From Variovorax beijingensis (GTDB taxonomy: Bacteria; Pseudomonadota; Gammaproteobacteria; Burkholderiales; Burkholderiaceae_C), in assembly GCF_007828835.1 (NCBI RefSeq), contig NZ_VIVL01000002.1, positions 186,001 to 250,000 on the forward strand: a DNA stretch of 64,000 nucleotides, given 5' to 3'. Of this stretch, positions 53,926 to 63,499 are shown piece by piece (within the stretch, counting starts at the first letter, position 1; every line of letters starts with the position of its first letter). The position numbers and the translations under genes are program-made. The notes below the pieces were generated by a model, which worked only from the letters and a program-made list of their open reading frames with translations, ran no database searches and was not told the DNA's origin.

Positions 53926-55488
53926 ATGGCCATGACCCTTCGCTGCGACCGCGCGCCCGCCTGGGCGCAATTGCAGGCCGCCTTCGAGACCGCGGGCCGC
54001 CAGTTCGACGTGCGCCACGCCTTCGTCGACGATGCCGGCCGTTTCGAACGCTTCAGCCAGGAAGCGCCGTACCTGTTCGCCGACCTGTCGAAGAACCTGA
54101 TCGATGCGCGCACGGAAGAACTGCTCTTCGCGCTGGCCCGCGAGTGCGGCCTCGAGGCGCACCGCGACGCGATGTTCGCGGGCGAGCACATCAACAACAC
54201 CGAAGACCGCGCCGTGCTGCACACGCTGCTGCGCGCCCCCGCCGATGCGAAAGTGGGCAAGACGGCCGACAAGCTGCGCGAGGTGCACCAAACCCTCGAT
54301 GCGATGCTGGCCTTTGCCGAGAAGGTGCGCGCCGACCACACGATCACCGACGTGGTCAACATCGGCATCGGCGGTTCCGACCTCGGGCCGCAGATGGCGG
54401 TGCTCGCGCTGGCCGAGTTCGCCGCGCCGGGCAAGCGCTTCCACTTCGTCTCGAACGTCGATGGCCACGAGCTGGCCGGCGTGCTGCGCGACCTGGCGCC
54501 GGAGCACACGCTGTTCCTCATTGCCTCCAAGACCTTCACCACGGCCGAGACCATGGCCAACGCGCTCTCGGCCAGGCGCTGGTACGAGCAGTCGGGCGGC
54601 ACCGACATTGCCGGCCACTTTGCCGCGCTCACCACCAACGTCGAGGCGGCGAAGCAATTCGGCATCGACACCACCTTCGGTTTCTGGGACTGGGTGGGCG
54701 GGCGCTATTCGCTGTGGTCGGCCATCGGATTGCCGATTGCGCTGGCCATCGGCGCCGAGGGCTTCCGCCGGCTGCTGGCAGGCGCGCACGCAATGGACGA
54801 GCACTTCCGCAACGCGCCGCTCGAGCAGAACCTGCCGGCGCGGCTCGGCCTGCTCGACGTCTGGTACCGCAACTTCCACAAGTTCACGAGCCGCGGCATC
54901 GCGCCGTACCACAGCGCCCTGAAGCGCCTGCCGGCCTACCTGCAGCAGCTCGAGATGGAGAGCAACGGCAAGCAGGTCGATGCGAGCGGCGCGCCGCTGC
55001 CCGCCGGCCTCGGCACCTCGCCTGTGCTCTGGGGCGAGCCCGGAACCAATGGCCAGCATGCCTACTTCCAGATGCTGCACCAGGGCACCGACGTGATCCC
55101 GCTCGAATTCGTGGCGGTGCGCGATGCGGCGCACGACCTCGACGGCCACCACCCCAAGCTGCTGGCCAATGCGCTCGCGCAGGCGCAGGCGCTGATGGTC
55201 GGCAAGCTCGATGCCGGCGGCCACAAGAACTTCCCGGGCAACCGGCCGAGCAGCTTCTTCGTGTTCGAGAAGCTCACGCCCGAATCGCTGGGCGCCTTCC
55301 TTGCGCTGTACGAGCACCGCGTGTTCACCAGCGGCGCGCTGTGGGGCATCAACAGCTTCGACCAGTGGGGCGTGGAACTCGGCAAGGTGCTTGCGAAGGA
55401 CATCGAGCCGCGCCTCGCCTCGGGCGACATCATGGGGCTCGACGCCTCGACGGCCGGCCTCCTGAAACGCCTGGGCACGCAGGCCTGA
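53926..55488 (+). CDS. pgi: glucose-6-phosphate isomerase
   Basis: Pgi interconverts glucose-6-phosphate and fructose-6-phosphate. The 520-residue protein shows DVVNIGIGGSDLGPQMAV, FWDWVGGRYSLWSAIGLPIA (signature 1), LPAYLQQLEMESNGK with the active-site Glu, the catalytic His region in GTNGQHAYFQMLHQGTDVIP, and SFDQWGVELGK (signature 2) with the catalytic Lys. It starts three bases after tal; the neighbouring ATG at 53932 is an alternative. GGAAAGCGGCAAG upstream gives a spaced ribosome site. It is expected in the cytoplasm. Confidence 0.96.
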   Translation: MAMTLRCDRAPAWAQLQAAFETAGRQFDVRHAFVDDAGRFERFSQEAPYLFADLSKNLIDARTEELLFALARECGLEAHRDAMFAGEHINNTEDRAVLHTLLRAPADAKVGKTADKLREVHQTLDAMLAFAEKVRADHTITDVVNIGIGGSDLGPQMAVLALAEFAAPGKRFHFVSNVDGHELAGVLRDLAPEHTLFLIASKTFTTAETMANALSARRWYEQSGGTDIAGHFAALTTNVEAAKQFGIDTTFGFWDWVGGRYSLWSAIGLPIALAIGAEGFRRLLAGAHAMDEHFRNAPLEQNLPARLGLLDVWYRNFHKFTSRGIAPYHSALKRLPAYLQQLEMESNGKQVDASGAPLPAGLGTSPVLWGEPGTNGQHAYFQMLHQGTDVIPLEFVAVRDAAHDLDGHHPKLLANALAQAQALMVGKLDAGGHKNFPGNRPSSFFVFEKLTPESLGAFLALYEHRVFTSGALWGINSFDQWGVELGKVLAKDIEPRLASGDIMGLDASTAGLLKRLGTQA

Positions 55489-55573
55489 TCCGCTGAAAGG
55501 CCGGGGCAGCAGGTCCGGATAGGCCGCGACAGGCCGATTCATAGGCCGTTTGTTTGCGAACTGATGGCCGAAT

Positions 55574-55601
55574 TTGCCGTTGAAAGATGCGTCGATATGA
55601 T
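55574..55601 (+). promoter_or_regulatory. sigma70-type promoter of the DUF805 gene
   Basis: TTGCCG (55574-55579) and TATGAT (55596-55601) are 16 bases apart, 45 bases before the start codon. The region in between pgi and this promoter contains three near-direct ATAGGCCG/CAGGCCG repeats of unknown meaning. Confidence 0.55.
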
Positions 55602-55646
55602 CGGCCCGGGGAATTTCCCTGGGATTCAATCAAGAGGAGTCGATCA

Positions 55647-55976
55647 ATGGACTTTCAGACAGCAGTCAAGACCTGTTTCAGCAAATACGCCGATTTCAAC
55701 GGGCGCGCATCGCGTTCGGAGTACTGGTGGTTCGTGCTGGCCGAGGTCGTCGTTCTCATCGTGGCGAGCCTGATCCATCAATATGTGTACGTCATCGCGG
55801 CGCTGGGCTTCCTGCTGCCCGCGCTGGCCGTGGGCGCGCGCCGCCTGCACGACATCGGCAAGAGCGGCTGGCTCCAGCTGTTGATGATCATTCCGATCGT
55901 CAACCTGGTGCTGATCTACTTCTACGTGCAGCCCACGCAGCCCGAAACCAACCCGCACGGGGCGCCCGCCACCTGA
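55647..55976 (+). CDS. DUF805 family membrane protein (109 aa)
   Basis: A small inner-membrane protein of the DUF805 (YhaH-like) family. It starts with MDFQTAVKTCFSKYADFNGRASRSEYWWF, the family hallmark with N-G-R-A-S-R-x-E-Y-W, followed by helices at about 30-50 and 50-65, the signature ARRLHDIGKSGW and a last helix. AGGAG lies six to seven bases before the ATG at 55647, preceded by a good promoter. The molecular function of this family is not known to me. It is convergent with pdxA, seven bases away. Confidence 0.9.
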   Translation: MDFQTAVKTCFSKYADFNGRASRSEYWWFVLAEVVVLIVASLIHQYVYVIAALGFLLPALAVGARRLHDIGKSGWLQLLMIIPIVNLVLIYFYVQPTQPETNPHGAPAT

Positions 55977-55983
55977 GCCTCGG

Positions 55984-57048
55984 TCAGGCTGCAGTTTCCG
56001 CGCTGGAAAGCGCGCGCACCGGCCCGCCACTGGCCATGCGCACGCACAGGTCGAAGGCCTGCTGCAGCCCTTCGATCTGCGCGATGCCCTTGCCCGCGAT
56101 GTCGAAGGCGCTGCCGCTGGCCGAGGTGGCCACCGGCACGGGCAGGCCGCCATGCAGCGTCACGCCCTGCTCGAAGCCCATCAGCTTCATCGCGATCTGG
56201 CCCTGGTCGTGGTACATCGACACCACCGCATCCACGTCGCCGCGGCGCGCACCGATGAACACCGTGTCGGGCGAGAACGGGCCGCGCGCATCGTGGCCCT
56301 CGGCGCGCAACCGCTCGATGGCCGGCGCGATGATCTCGATCTCTTCCATGCCGATGGAGCCGCCGTCGCCCGCATGCGGGTTGAGCCCCGTCACCGCAAT
56401 GCGCGGCTGTGCCACGCCCGCGCGGCGCAGCGCCGACGCAATGATCTTCACCGCGTCGCTCACGCCCTCCACCGTGATGTGGCTTGCCACGTCCTTCAGC
56501 GGAATGTGCGAGGTCACGCGCGAGGTCCAGAGCGATCCCGTGAGGTTGAACTCGCAGACAAAACCCGTCACCGCGAAGCGCTCCTGCATGTAGCGCAGCT
56601 CGTCCTCGTGCACGAGGCCACCGAGCCGCAGCGAATGCTTGTTGAGCGGCGCGAAGACAATGCCCTCGGCCTGGCCGCGCCGCACGGCCGCGGTGGCGAG
56701 TTCGAGCGCCTCGAAGGAAGCGCGGCCCGAGGCCTCGTTCGACGCCCCGAGCACCGGCTCCCGGCCTTCCATCCAGTCGTGCAGCAGCACGGTGAGGCGG
56801 CCGTCTTCGAAGCGCAGGTCGTCGAGTCCGCCGACCCGCAGCGGATCCAGCTTCATGCCCGCCACGCGCTCGCCCGCGGCCAGCACCGCGGGGTCGGCGA
56901 TCAGCAGCACGCGCGCGGCGTCCAGGTTGCGCTGGCGCGCGAGCAGCTTCACGGCCATCTCGGGGCCGATGCCGCCGGGGTCGCCGAGCAGCACGGCGAT
57001 GCGGGGCTTGGCGGAGATCAGGCTGGGGGTCTTCGATGAAGTGGACAT
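55984..57048 (-). CDS. pdxA: PdxA-family 4-phosphate dehydrogenase (PdxA2-like)
   Basis: A 354-residue NAD-dependent dehydrogenase of the PdxA family. It shows LLGDPGGIGPE (20-30), the metal-binding His in APLNKHSLRLGG, GLNPHAGDGGSIG and MYHDQGQIAMK. In classical PdxA the first region reads TGPINK; the A-P-L-N-K-H form here, and the operon with a Bug receptor instead of ksgA or pdxJ, suggest a PdxA2-type role in catabolism of threonate, erythronate or another hydroxy acid. A vitamin B6 role cannot be excluded. It follows the receptor gene by 37 bases on the minus strand. Confidence 0.85.
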   Translation of the reverse strand: MSTSSKTPSLISAKPRIAVLLGDPGGIGPEMAVKLLARQRNLDAARVLLIADPAVLAAGERVAGMKLDPLRVGGLDDLRFEDGRLTVLLHDWMEGREPVLGASNEASGRASFEALELATAAVRRGQAEGIVFAPLNKHSLRLGGLVHEDELRYMQERFAVTGFVCEFNLTGSLWTSRVTSHIPLKDVASHITVEGVSDAVKIIASALRRAGVAQPRIAVTGLNPHAGDGGSIGMEEIEIIAPAIERLRAEGHDARGPFSPDTVFIGARRGDVDAVVSMYHDQGQIAMKLMGFEQGVTLHGGLPVPVATSASGSAFDIAGKGIAQIEGLQQAFDLCVRMASGGPVRALSSAETAA

Positions 57049-57085
57049 GTGGGCAGGAATGAAATGATGATGAAGAAGAGAGGCC

Positions 57086-58063
57086 TCATTCGGCCTTGAT
57101 GTTGGCGTCGCGCACCAGCTGGCCGTAGTGGTCGAACTCCTGCCTGTTCATCGCCGCGAAGGCTTCGCCGGTCAGCGTGCCGGGCTCGCCGCCCAGGGCC
57201 TTGATGCGCGTTTGCACGTCGGCCAGCTTCAGCGTGCGCACGAGCTCGGCGTTCAGCCGCTCGACCGCGGGCCGCGGCGTGCCGGCCGTCACGTAGAGGC
57301 CGTACCAGGTGGAGACGTCCGCGCCCTTGATGCCCTGCTCGGCCAGCGTGGGCACGTCGGGCAGCTCGGGCGAGCGCTGCGGCGCGCTCACGGCCAGCGC
57401 GCGGAACTTGCCGGCCTTGATCTGGCCCATGGCGGAGGAAGTGCTGTCGAACATCATGTCGACTTCGCCGCCGATGATGTCGACGTGGGCCTGCGAGCTG
57501 CCCTTGTAGGGCACGTGGATCGACTTCATGCCGGTGGCCAGGTTGAAGGCCTCGCCGCCCACGTGCTGGGTGCTGCCGATGCCGGAGGAGGCGTACTTGA
57601 AGCCGCCCGGCCTGGCGCCCATGGCCGCCACCAGCTCCTTCACCGATTTGTAGGGAGAGCTTGCCGAGACCACCAGCACGTTGGGCATCACCGCCACCAG
57701 GCCGATCGGCTGCAGGTCTTTCAGCGGGTCGTACTTGAGCTTGAGGATGTGGGGCGCCACCGCCTGCGCGGTGTTGGTGGCCAGCAGCAGCGTGCTGCCG
57801 TCGGCCGCGGCGCGCGCCGTGAGCTCGCCGGCAATGGTGTTGGAGGCGCCGGGCCGGTTCTCCACCGTCACGGGCTGCTTGAGCACCGGCGCGAACTTGT
57901 CGGCCAGCACGCGCGCCAGGATGTCGGTGCCGCCTCCGGGCGAGGCGCCGACCAGGATGCGCAGCGGCTTGTCGGGGTAGGCCGGCTGCTGCGCACCGGC
58001 GGTGGCGGCCATCAGCGCCAGCGCGGCCGTGCCCGCCGCGCGGGCCAGAAAAGATTGCTTCAT
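57086..58063 (-). CDS. Bug/TctC-family periplasmic solute-binding receptor
   Basis: A 325-residue receptor of the tripartite tricarboxylate transporter family, abundant in Burkholderiales. Signal peptide about 1-24 (ending ATAGA-QQ), then YPDKPLRILVGASPGGGTDILARVLA, ENRPGASNTIAGELTARAAADGSTLL, and PYKSVKELVAAM. The GGGTD segment contributes the carboxylate-binding loop. GCAGGAG precedes the ATG. No TctA/TctB membrane genes follow, as is usual for orphan Bug proteins. The operon with pdxA suggests a hydroxylated or phosphorylatable carboxylate. It is divergent from a LysR gene that probably controls it. Confidence 0.92.
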   Translation of the reverse strand: MKQSFLARAAGTAALALMAATAGAQQPAYPDKPLRILVGASPGGGTDILARVLADKFAPVLKQPVTVENRPGASNTIAGELTARAAADGSTLLLATNTAQAVAPHILKLKYDPLKDLQPIGLVAVMPNVLVVSASSPYKSVKELVAAMGARPGGFKYASSGIGSTQHVGGEAFNLATGMKSIHVPYKGSSQAHVDIIGGEVDMMFDSTSSAMGQIKAGKFRALAVSAPQRSPELPDVPTLAEQGIKGADVSTWYGLYVTAGTPRPAVERLNAELVRTLKLADVQTRIKALGGEPGTLTGEAFAAMNRQEFDHYGQLVRDANIKAE

Positions 58064-58141
58064 CGGGGTGTCTCCTGCTTGTTTGGCGCGAGCTTAGGCA
58101 GCTTCATGCGGCCGATCCAATCAAAAAAGCCCGAAGCTCCA

Positions 58142-58147
58142 TATACT
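58142..58147 (+). promoter_or_regulatory. -10 box of the lysR-type gene, leaderless spacing
   Basis: TATACT lies seven bases before the ATG at 58155, with no Shine-Dalgarno sequence and no good -35. The regulator may therefore be expressed from a leaderless, possibly autoregulated transcript within the 91-base divergent region. Confidence 0.45.
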
Positions 58148-58154
58148 TTTGTGC

Positions 58155-59090
58155 ATGACTTCCGGTTCCGGCCTGACCGACGCATCGCTGATGCTCCACG
58201 TGCGGCCGCGCCAGTTGCTCCTGCTGGCGCGGCTCGATACCCACCGCCACCTGGGCCGCGCGGCCGAGGCCATGAACATCAGCCAGCCGGCCGCCACCAA
58301 GCTGCTGCAGCAGCTGGAGGACTCGCTCGGCGAAAGGCTTTTCGAGCGCCTTGCGCGCGGCATGGAGCCCACGCCCTACGGCGAGATCCTGATCCGCTAT
58401 GCCCGCCGCGTGCTCAGCGACTTCGGCAGCGCGCGCGAGGAAATGCTCGCGCTGCGCTCCGGCCTCAGCGGCTCGCTGCGCGTGGGCAGCGTGCCGGGCG
58501 CCGTGCCCGAACTGCTGGCGCCGGCACTGGTCGAGTACCACCGCCGCCATCCGCAGGTGGCCGTGTCGGTGGTGGTCGAGACCAGCGACGTGATGCAGGC
58601 GCAGCTGGAACAGGGCGATGTCGACCTGGTGCTGGGCCGGCTCACCGACGGCCACGACGAGGCGAAGTACGCGAGCGTGCCGCTGCTGGGCGAATCGCAG
58701 GTGGTGGTGGTGCGCGCCACGCACCCGGTGTTCGAGCGCGCCACCGTCACGCTGGCCGAGATGGCCAACTGGTCCTGGGTGCTGCAGCCGCCGGGCTCGC
58801 CGCAGCGCGGGCGCTTCGAGGCGGCGATGCGGGAGGCGGGCATCCAGGCGCGGCTCGACATCATCGAAACGGCATCGCCCATTGCCATCACCGCCTTGCT
58901 CGAGAACTCCGACATGGCGGCCGTGATGCCGGCTTCGCAGGCCAGCCACTACGCCCGGCTGGGCGTGCTGCGCACGGTGCCGGTGGAACTGCCGGTGCGC
59001 GTACCGCCAATCTGCCTCGTCACCCGGCAGGACCGCGCGCTCTCACCGGCCGCGGCGCAGTTCCGGCGCCAGCTGCTGGGCGGCGCCTGA
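58155..59090 (+). CDS. LysR-type transcriptional regulator
   Basis: A 311-residue LysR regulator. The winged helix-turn-helix covers about 15-75 (RQLLLLARLDTHRHLGRAAEAMNISQPAATKLLQQLEDSLGERLFER), and a type 2 periplasmic-binding-like effector domain starts near 105 (LRVGSVPGAVPELLAP). It resembles the GbpR/GalR-like branch with A-A-T-K-L in the recognition helix. It is divergent from the Bug receptor-pdxA operon over 91 bases, the classical position of a local regulator. ATG 58155 is preferred to a TTG six bases earlier. Its effector is unknown. Confidence 0.92.
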   Translation: MTSGSGLTDASLMLHVRPRQLLLLARLDTHRHLGRAAEAMNISQPAATKLLQQLEDSLGERLFERLARGMEPTPYGEILIRYARRVLSDFGSAREEMLALRSGLSGSLRVGSVPGAVPELLAPALVEYHRRHPQVAVSVVVETSDVMQAQLEQGDVDLVLGRLTDGHDEAKYASVPLLGESQVVVVRATHPVFERATVTLAEMANWSWVLQPPGSPQRGRFEAAMREAGIQARLDIIETASPIAITALLENSDMAAVMPASQASHYARLGVLRTVPVELPVRVPPICLVTRQDRALSPAAAQFRRQLLGGA

Positions 59091-59121
59091 AGCCTTTGGA
59101 TTGAGATTTTCCATGCTGTAT

Positions 59122-59157
59122 TGCACCAACTAGGGAATCTCCTAGCCAACTGGTGCA
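59122..59157. promoter_or_regulatory. inverted repeat upstream of the polyol ABC operon
   Basis: TGCACCA (59122-59128) and TGGTGCA (59151-59157) are perfect arms, and CTAGG/CCTAG form a second nested pair inside. The element starts about 110 bases before the receptor ATG and may be an operator, or a weak end signal for the LysR gene. Confidence 0.4.
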
Positions 59158-59160
59158 TGA

Positions 59161-59189
59161 AAGTACCATAGCGAGCCGGTGAAGTACCA
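59161..59189. promoter_or_regulatory. two direct repeats AAGTACCA before the polyol ABC operon
   Basis: AAGTACCA occurs at 59161-59168 and 59182-59189, 21 bases apart (two helical turns). The same octamer, in reverse complement, is the left half of the zwf/afuA palindrome at 46957. This suits cooperative binding of an activator or repressor. Confidence 0.45.
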
Positions 59190-59267
59190 AACCCGCAAGC
59201 GCGTTTCTCCAGAATCCCGCCACGGCGACCCAAACAGAGCGGGCGTCGCTCACCTCTAGGAGACAAC

Positions 59268-60578
59268 ATGAAGCGTTTTCTGAAAGCGGGCCTCGTCCTC
59301 GCACTCATCGGCACGGGCGCGATGTCCCAGGCCGCCACCGAACTCGTGATCGCGACCGTCAACAACGGCCACATGATCGAGATGCAGAAGCTCACCCCCT
59401 TCTTCGAAAAAGCCAACCCCGACATCAAGCTCAAGTGGGTCACGCTGGAAGAAGGCACGCTGCGCCAGCGCGTGACCACCGACATCGCCACCAAGGGCGG
59501 CCAGTTCGACGTGATGACCATCGGCCTGTACGAAACCCCGATCTGGTCGAAGAAGGGCTGGCTCAAGCCCATTGCCACCGACGCCGCCTATGACGTGGAC
59601 GACCTGCTGCCCGCCATCCGCAACGGCCTGTCGACCGACGGCAAGCTCTACGCCGCGCCGTTCTACGGCGAGAGCTCGATGCTCATGTACCGCAAGGACC
59701 TGGCCGACAAGGTGGGCGTGAAGTTCTCCGAGCAGCCGACCTGGGCGCAGGTGAAGGAGTTCGCCGACAAGGCCAATGACCCGAAGGCCGGCGTGTACGG
59801 CATGTGCCTGCGCGGCAAGCCGGGCTGGGGCGACAACATGGCCTTCCTGACCACGCTGGTCAATACGCACGGCGGCCAGTGGTTCGACATGCAGTGGAAG
59901 CCGCAGATCGACACCAAGCCATGGAAGGACGCCATCACCTTCTACGTCGACTTGATGAAGAAGAACGGCCCTCCGGGCGCCTCGGCCAACAGCTTCAACG
60001 AGAACCTCGCGCTCTTCAACGAAGGCAAGTGCGCGGCCTGGGTCGACGCGACCATCGCGGCCTCGTTCATCAGCGACCCGAAGCAGTCGAAGGTGGCTGA
60101 CAAGGTGGCGTTCGCGCAGGCGCCGATCGCCGTCACGCCCAAGGGCGCCAACTGGCTGTGGTCGTGGAACCTGGCCATTCCGGCCAGCTCGACCAAGGAC
60201 GACGCCGCGCAGAAGTTCATCAAGTGGGCCACGTCCAAGGACTACGTCAACCTCGTGGCCAAGGAAACCGGCTGGGCTTCGGTGCCGACCGGCACGCGCA
60301 AGTCGACCTATGCGAACCCCGAGTTCCAGAAGGTTGCGAAGTTTGCTGCAGCCGAGAAAAGGGCCATCGACACCGCCAACCTCACCGACAGCACGCTGCC
60401 CAAGTCGCCCTACGCCGGCGTCCAGTACGCGGCCATCCCCGAGTTCCAGGCCATTGGCGTGGCCGTGGGCCAGCAGATGAGCGCGGCGCTGTCGGGCAAG
60501 GTCACGGTCGACCAGGCGCTGAAGACCTCGCAGACGGCGGCCGAGCGCGAGATGAAGAAGGCCGGGTACTACAAGTAA
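59268..60578 (+). CDS. polyol (sorbitol/mannitol-type) ABC transporter substrate-binding protein
   Basis: A 436-residue SBP of family 1. Signal peptide about 1-22 (MKRFLKAGLVLALIGTGAMSQA). Characteristic stretches are TELVIATVNNGHMIEMQKLTPFFEK, FDVMTIGLYETPIWSKKGWLKP, and LYAAPFYGESSMLMYRKDL. These match the SmoE/MtlE-type receptor. TCTAGGAGACAAC precedes the ATG. It starts an operon with two permeases, an ATPase and a polyol dehydrogenase. A hairpin-rich repeat separates it from the first permease. The preferred polyol cannot be told from sequence alone. Confidence 0.9.
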   Translation: MKRFLKAGLVLALIGTGAMSQAATELVIATVNNGHMIEMQKLTPFFEKANPDIKLKWVTLEEGTLRQRVTTDIATKGGQFDVMTIGLYETPIWSKKGWLKPIATDAAYDVDDLLPAIRNGLSTDGKLYAAPFYGESSMLMYRKDLADKVGVKFSEQPTWAQVKEFADKANDPKAGVYGMCLRGKPGWGDNMAFLTTLVNTHGGQWFDMQWKPQIDTKPWKDAITFYVDLMKKNGPPGASANSFNENLALFNEGKCAAWVDATIAASFISDPKQSKVADKVAFAQAPIAVTPKGANWLWSWNLAIPASSTKDDAAQKFIKWATSKDYVNLVAKETGWASVPTGTRKSTYANPEFQKVAKFAAAEKRAIDTANLTDSTLPKSPYAGVQYAAIPEFQAIGVAVGQQMSAALSGKVTVDQALKTSQTAAEREMKKAGYYK

Positions 60579-60595
60579 GCCAGGCTTTCTTTCTT

Positions 60596-60704
60596 GCTCC
60601 CTCCCCTCCCGGGGGAGGGGAGGGGTGGGGGCACGCGGCGCACCAATCGCCGCAGCGCTCGAGCAGCGAGCCCCCATCCCCGCCTTCCCCCGGAGGGGGA
60701 AGGA
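60596..60704. repeat. REP-like palindromic element between receptor and permease genes
   Basis: About 109 bases of symmetric sequence. It comprises a perfect 26-base palindrome (60599-60624, CCCTCCCC / GGGGAGGG), an inner GCGGCG...CGCCGC pair, GGGGTGGGGGC paired with GCCCCCATCCCC, and a final stem CCTTCCCCC/GGGGGAAGG (60683-60703). It reads like the dispersed intergenic repeat I recall from Variovorax and relatives. In the mRNA it would form several stable hairpins and so favour receptor over permease expression. Confidence 0.7.
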
Positions 60705-60732
60705 GCCAGAGACAACGAGAAGGAACCTCTTC

Positions 60733-61590
60733 ATGAAACGACTCCTGCCCCGCGCCCTCATGGCGCCCGCCGTGCTCACGCTCCTGCTGTGGATGATCGT
60801 GCCGCTCGCGATGACGTTGTACTTCTCGTTCGTGAACTACAACCTCATGCAGCCCGGCGAACGCACCTTCGCGGGCATCGAGAACTTTCACTACTTCGTC
60901 ACCGATCCGGACTTCTGGCCCGCGACCTGGAACACGCTGGTGCTGATCGGCAGCGTGATCGCCATCACGGTGGTGCTCGGCGTGCTGCTTGCGCTGCTGG
61001 TGAACGAACCCTTTCCGGGCCGCGGCATCGTGCGGGTACTGCTGATCTCGCCCTTCTTCGTCATGCCCGCGGTCAACGCGCTGCTGTGGAAGCACATGAT
61101 GATGAATCCCATCTACGGCATCCTGGCCGACGTGTGGCGCTTCTTCGGCGCGACGCCGGTCGACTGGCTCACCGATGTGCCGCTGTTCTCGGTGATCGTC
61201 ATGGTGGCCTGGCAGTGGCTGCCGTTCGCCTGCCTGATCTTCATCACCTCGCTGCAGTCGCTCGACCGCGAGCAGATGGAAGCCGCGCGCATGGACGGCG
61301 CGAGCGCGTTCCAGCGCTTCTTCTACCTGACCATCCCGCACCTCGGCCGGCCGATGGCGGTGGTGATCATGATCGAGATGATCTTTCTGCTCAGCGTGTT
61401 CGCCGAAATTGCCATCACCACCAATGGCGGCCCGGGCAACGAGAGCACCAACATGACCTACCTGATCTTCAAGCAGTCGCTGATGAACTTCGACGTGGGC
61501 GTGGCCTCGGCCGGTGCGCTGTTCGCGGTGGTGCTGGCCAACATCGTGGCCGTGTTCCTGATCCGCATCATCGGCAAGAACCTGGATTGA
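60733..61590 (+). CDS. polyol ABC transporter permease 1 (SmoF/MalF-like)
   Basis: A 285-residue permease with six helices. The first helix is at about 9-33, and the EAA loop reads LDREQMEAARMDGASAFQRFFYLTIPHL. The C-terminal ITTNGGPGNESTNMTYLIFK is characteristic of the MalF-like group for sugars and polyols. AAGGAAC precedes the ATG at 60733. The upstream frame to 60625 lies in the repeat element and is rejected. The second permease starts ten bases later. Confidence 0.92.
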   Translation: MKRLLPRALMAPAVLTLLLWMIVPLAMTLYFSFVNYNLMQPGERTFAGIENFHYFVTDPDFWPATWNTLVLIGSVIAITVVLGVLLALLVNEPFPGRGIVRVLLISPFFVMPAVNALLWKHMMMNPIYGILADVWRFFGATPVDWLTDVPLFSVIVMVAWQWLPFACLIFITSLQSLDREQMEAARMDGASAFQRFFYLTIPHLGRPMAVVIMIEMIFLLSVFAEIAITTNGGPGNESTNMTYLIFKQSLMNFDVGVASAGALFAVVLANIVAVFLIRIIGKNLD

Positions 61591-61600
61591 AGGAACGACC

Positions 61601-62425
61601 ATGCAACCCAGCAATTTCCTTCCGCAACTGCTGCGCACCGCCGGTGCATGGGCCGTGGCGCTTCTGCTGTTCTTTCCGCTCGGCTGGCTGTTCCTCACGG
61701 CCTTCAAGACGGAGCTGCAGGCGATCCACGTGCCGCCGCTCTTCATCTTCGAGCCCACGCTCGGCAACTTCAGCGAAGTGCAGCGCCGCAGCGATTACCT
61801 GCTGTATGCGCGCAACTCGCTCATCACCAGCCTGGGCTCGACCATCATCGGCCTCCTGATCGCGGCGCCCGCCGCGTACTCGATGGCCTTCTTCCGCACG
61901 AAGAAGACGCGCGACATCCTGATGTGGATGCTCTCCACCAAGATGATGCCGGCCGTCGGGGCGCTGGTGCCGATCTACGTGCTCGCGCAGACTGCGGGCC
62001 TGCTGGATTCGCTCACCGCGCTGACCATCGTGTTCACGCTGTCGAACCTGCCGATCATGGTGTGGATGCTCTACAGCGCCTACAAGGACATTCCGAACGA
62101 AATCCTCGAAGCCGCGCGCATGGACGGCGCCAGCCTGTGGACAGAGTTCCGCCACGTCGTGCTGCCGTTGTCGGTGGGCGGTCTCGCATCGACCGGCCTC
62201 TTGTGCCTGGTGCTGAGCTGGAACGAGGCCTTCTGGGCGCTCAATCTCAGCTCGGCCAAGGCCGGCACGCTGGCCACGCTGATCGCCTCGTACTCCAGCC
62301 CCGAGGGCCTGTTCTGGGCCAAGCTGTCGGCCGCCTCGCTGATGGCCATTGCGCCCATCGTCGTGTTCGGCTGGTTCAGCCAGAAGCAGCTCGTCCAGGG
62401 CCTGACCTTCGGCGCCGTCAAGTAA
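61601..62425 (+). CDS. polyol ABC transporter permease 2 (SmoG/MalG-like)
   Basis: A 274-residue permease with six helices. Helix 1 lies at about 14-34. The segment WMLSTKMMPAVGALVPIYVLAQTAGLLDS and the EAA loop IPNEILEAARMDGASLWTEFRHVVLPLSVGG fit the MalG-like group. The C-terminus WFSQKQLVQGLTFGAVK is the family end. AAGGAACGACC precedes the ATG. It pairs with permease 1 to form the channel. The ATPase gene follows after 17 bases. Confidence 0.92.
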   Translation: MQPSNFLPQLLRTAGAWAVALLLFFPLGWLFLTAFKTELQAIHVPPLFIFEPTLGNFSEVQRRSDYLLYARNSLITSLGSTIIGLLIAAPAAYSMAFFRTKKTRDILMWMLSTKMMPAVGALVPIYVLAQTAGLLDSLTALTIVFTLSNLPIMVWMLYSAYKDIPNEILEAARMDGASLWTEFRHVVLPLSVGGLASTGLLCLVLSWNEAFWALNLSSAKAGTLATLIASYSSPEGLFWAKLSAASLMAIAPIVVFGWFSQKQLVQGLTFGAVK

Positions 62426-62442
62426 AGAAAGGGAGACACCCC

Positions 62443-63480
<1,038 letters not shown>

Positions 63481-63499
63481 CTTCTTCCGGAACATTCCC

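Noticed and set aside
55489..55573. Three AGGCCG repeats as a CRISPR or iteron array
   Set aside because: Units are only six to eight bases with unequal spacing and there are just three; this is too little for an array.
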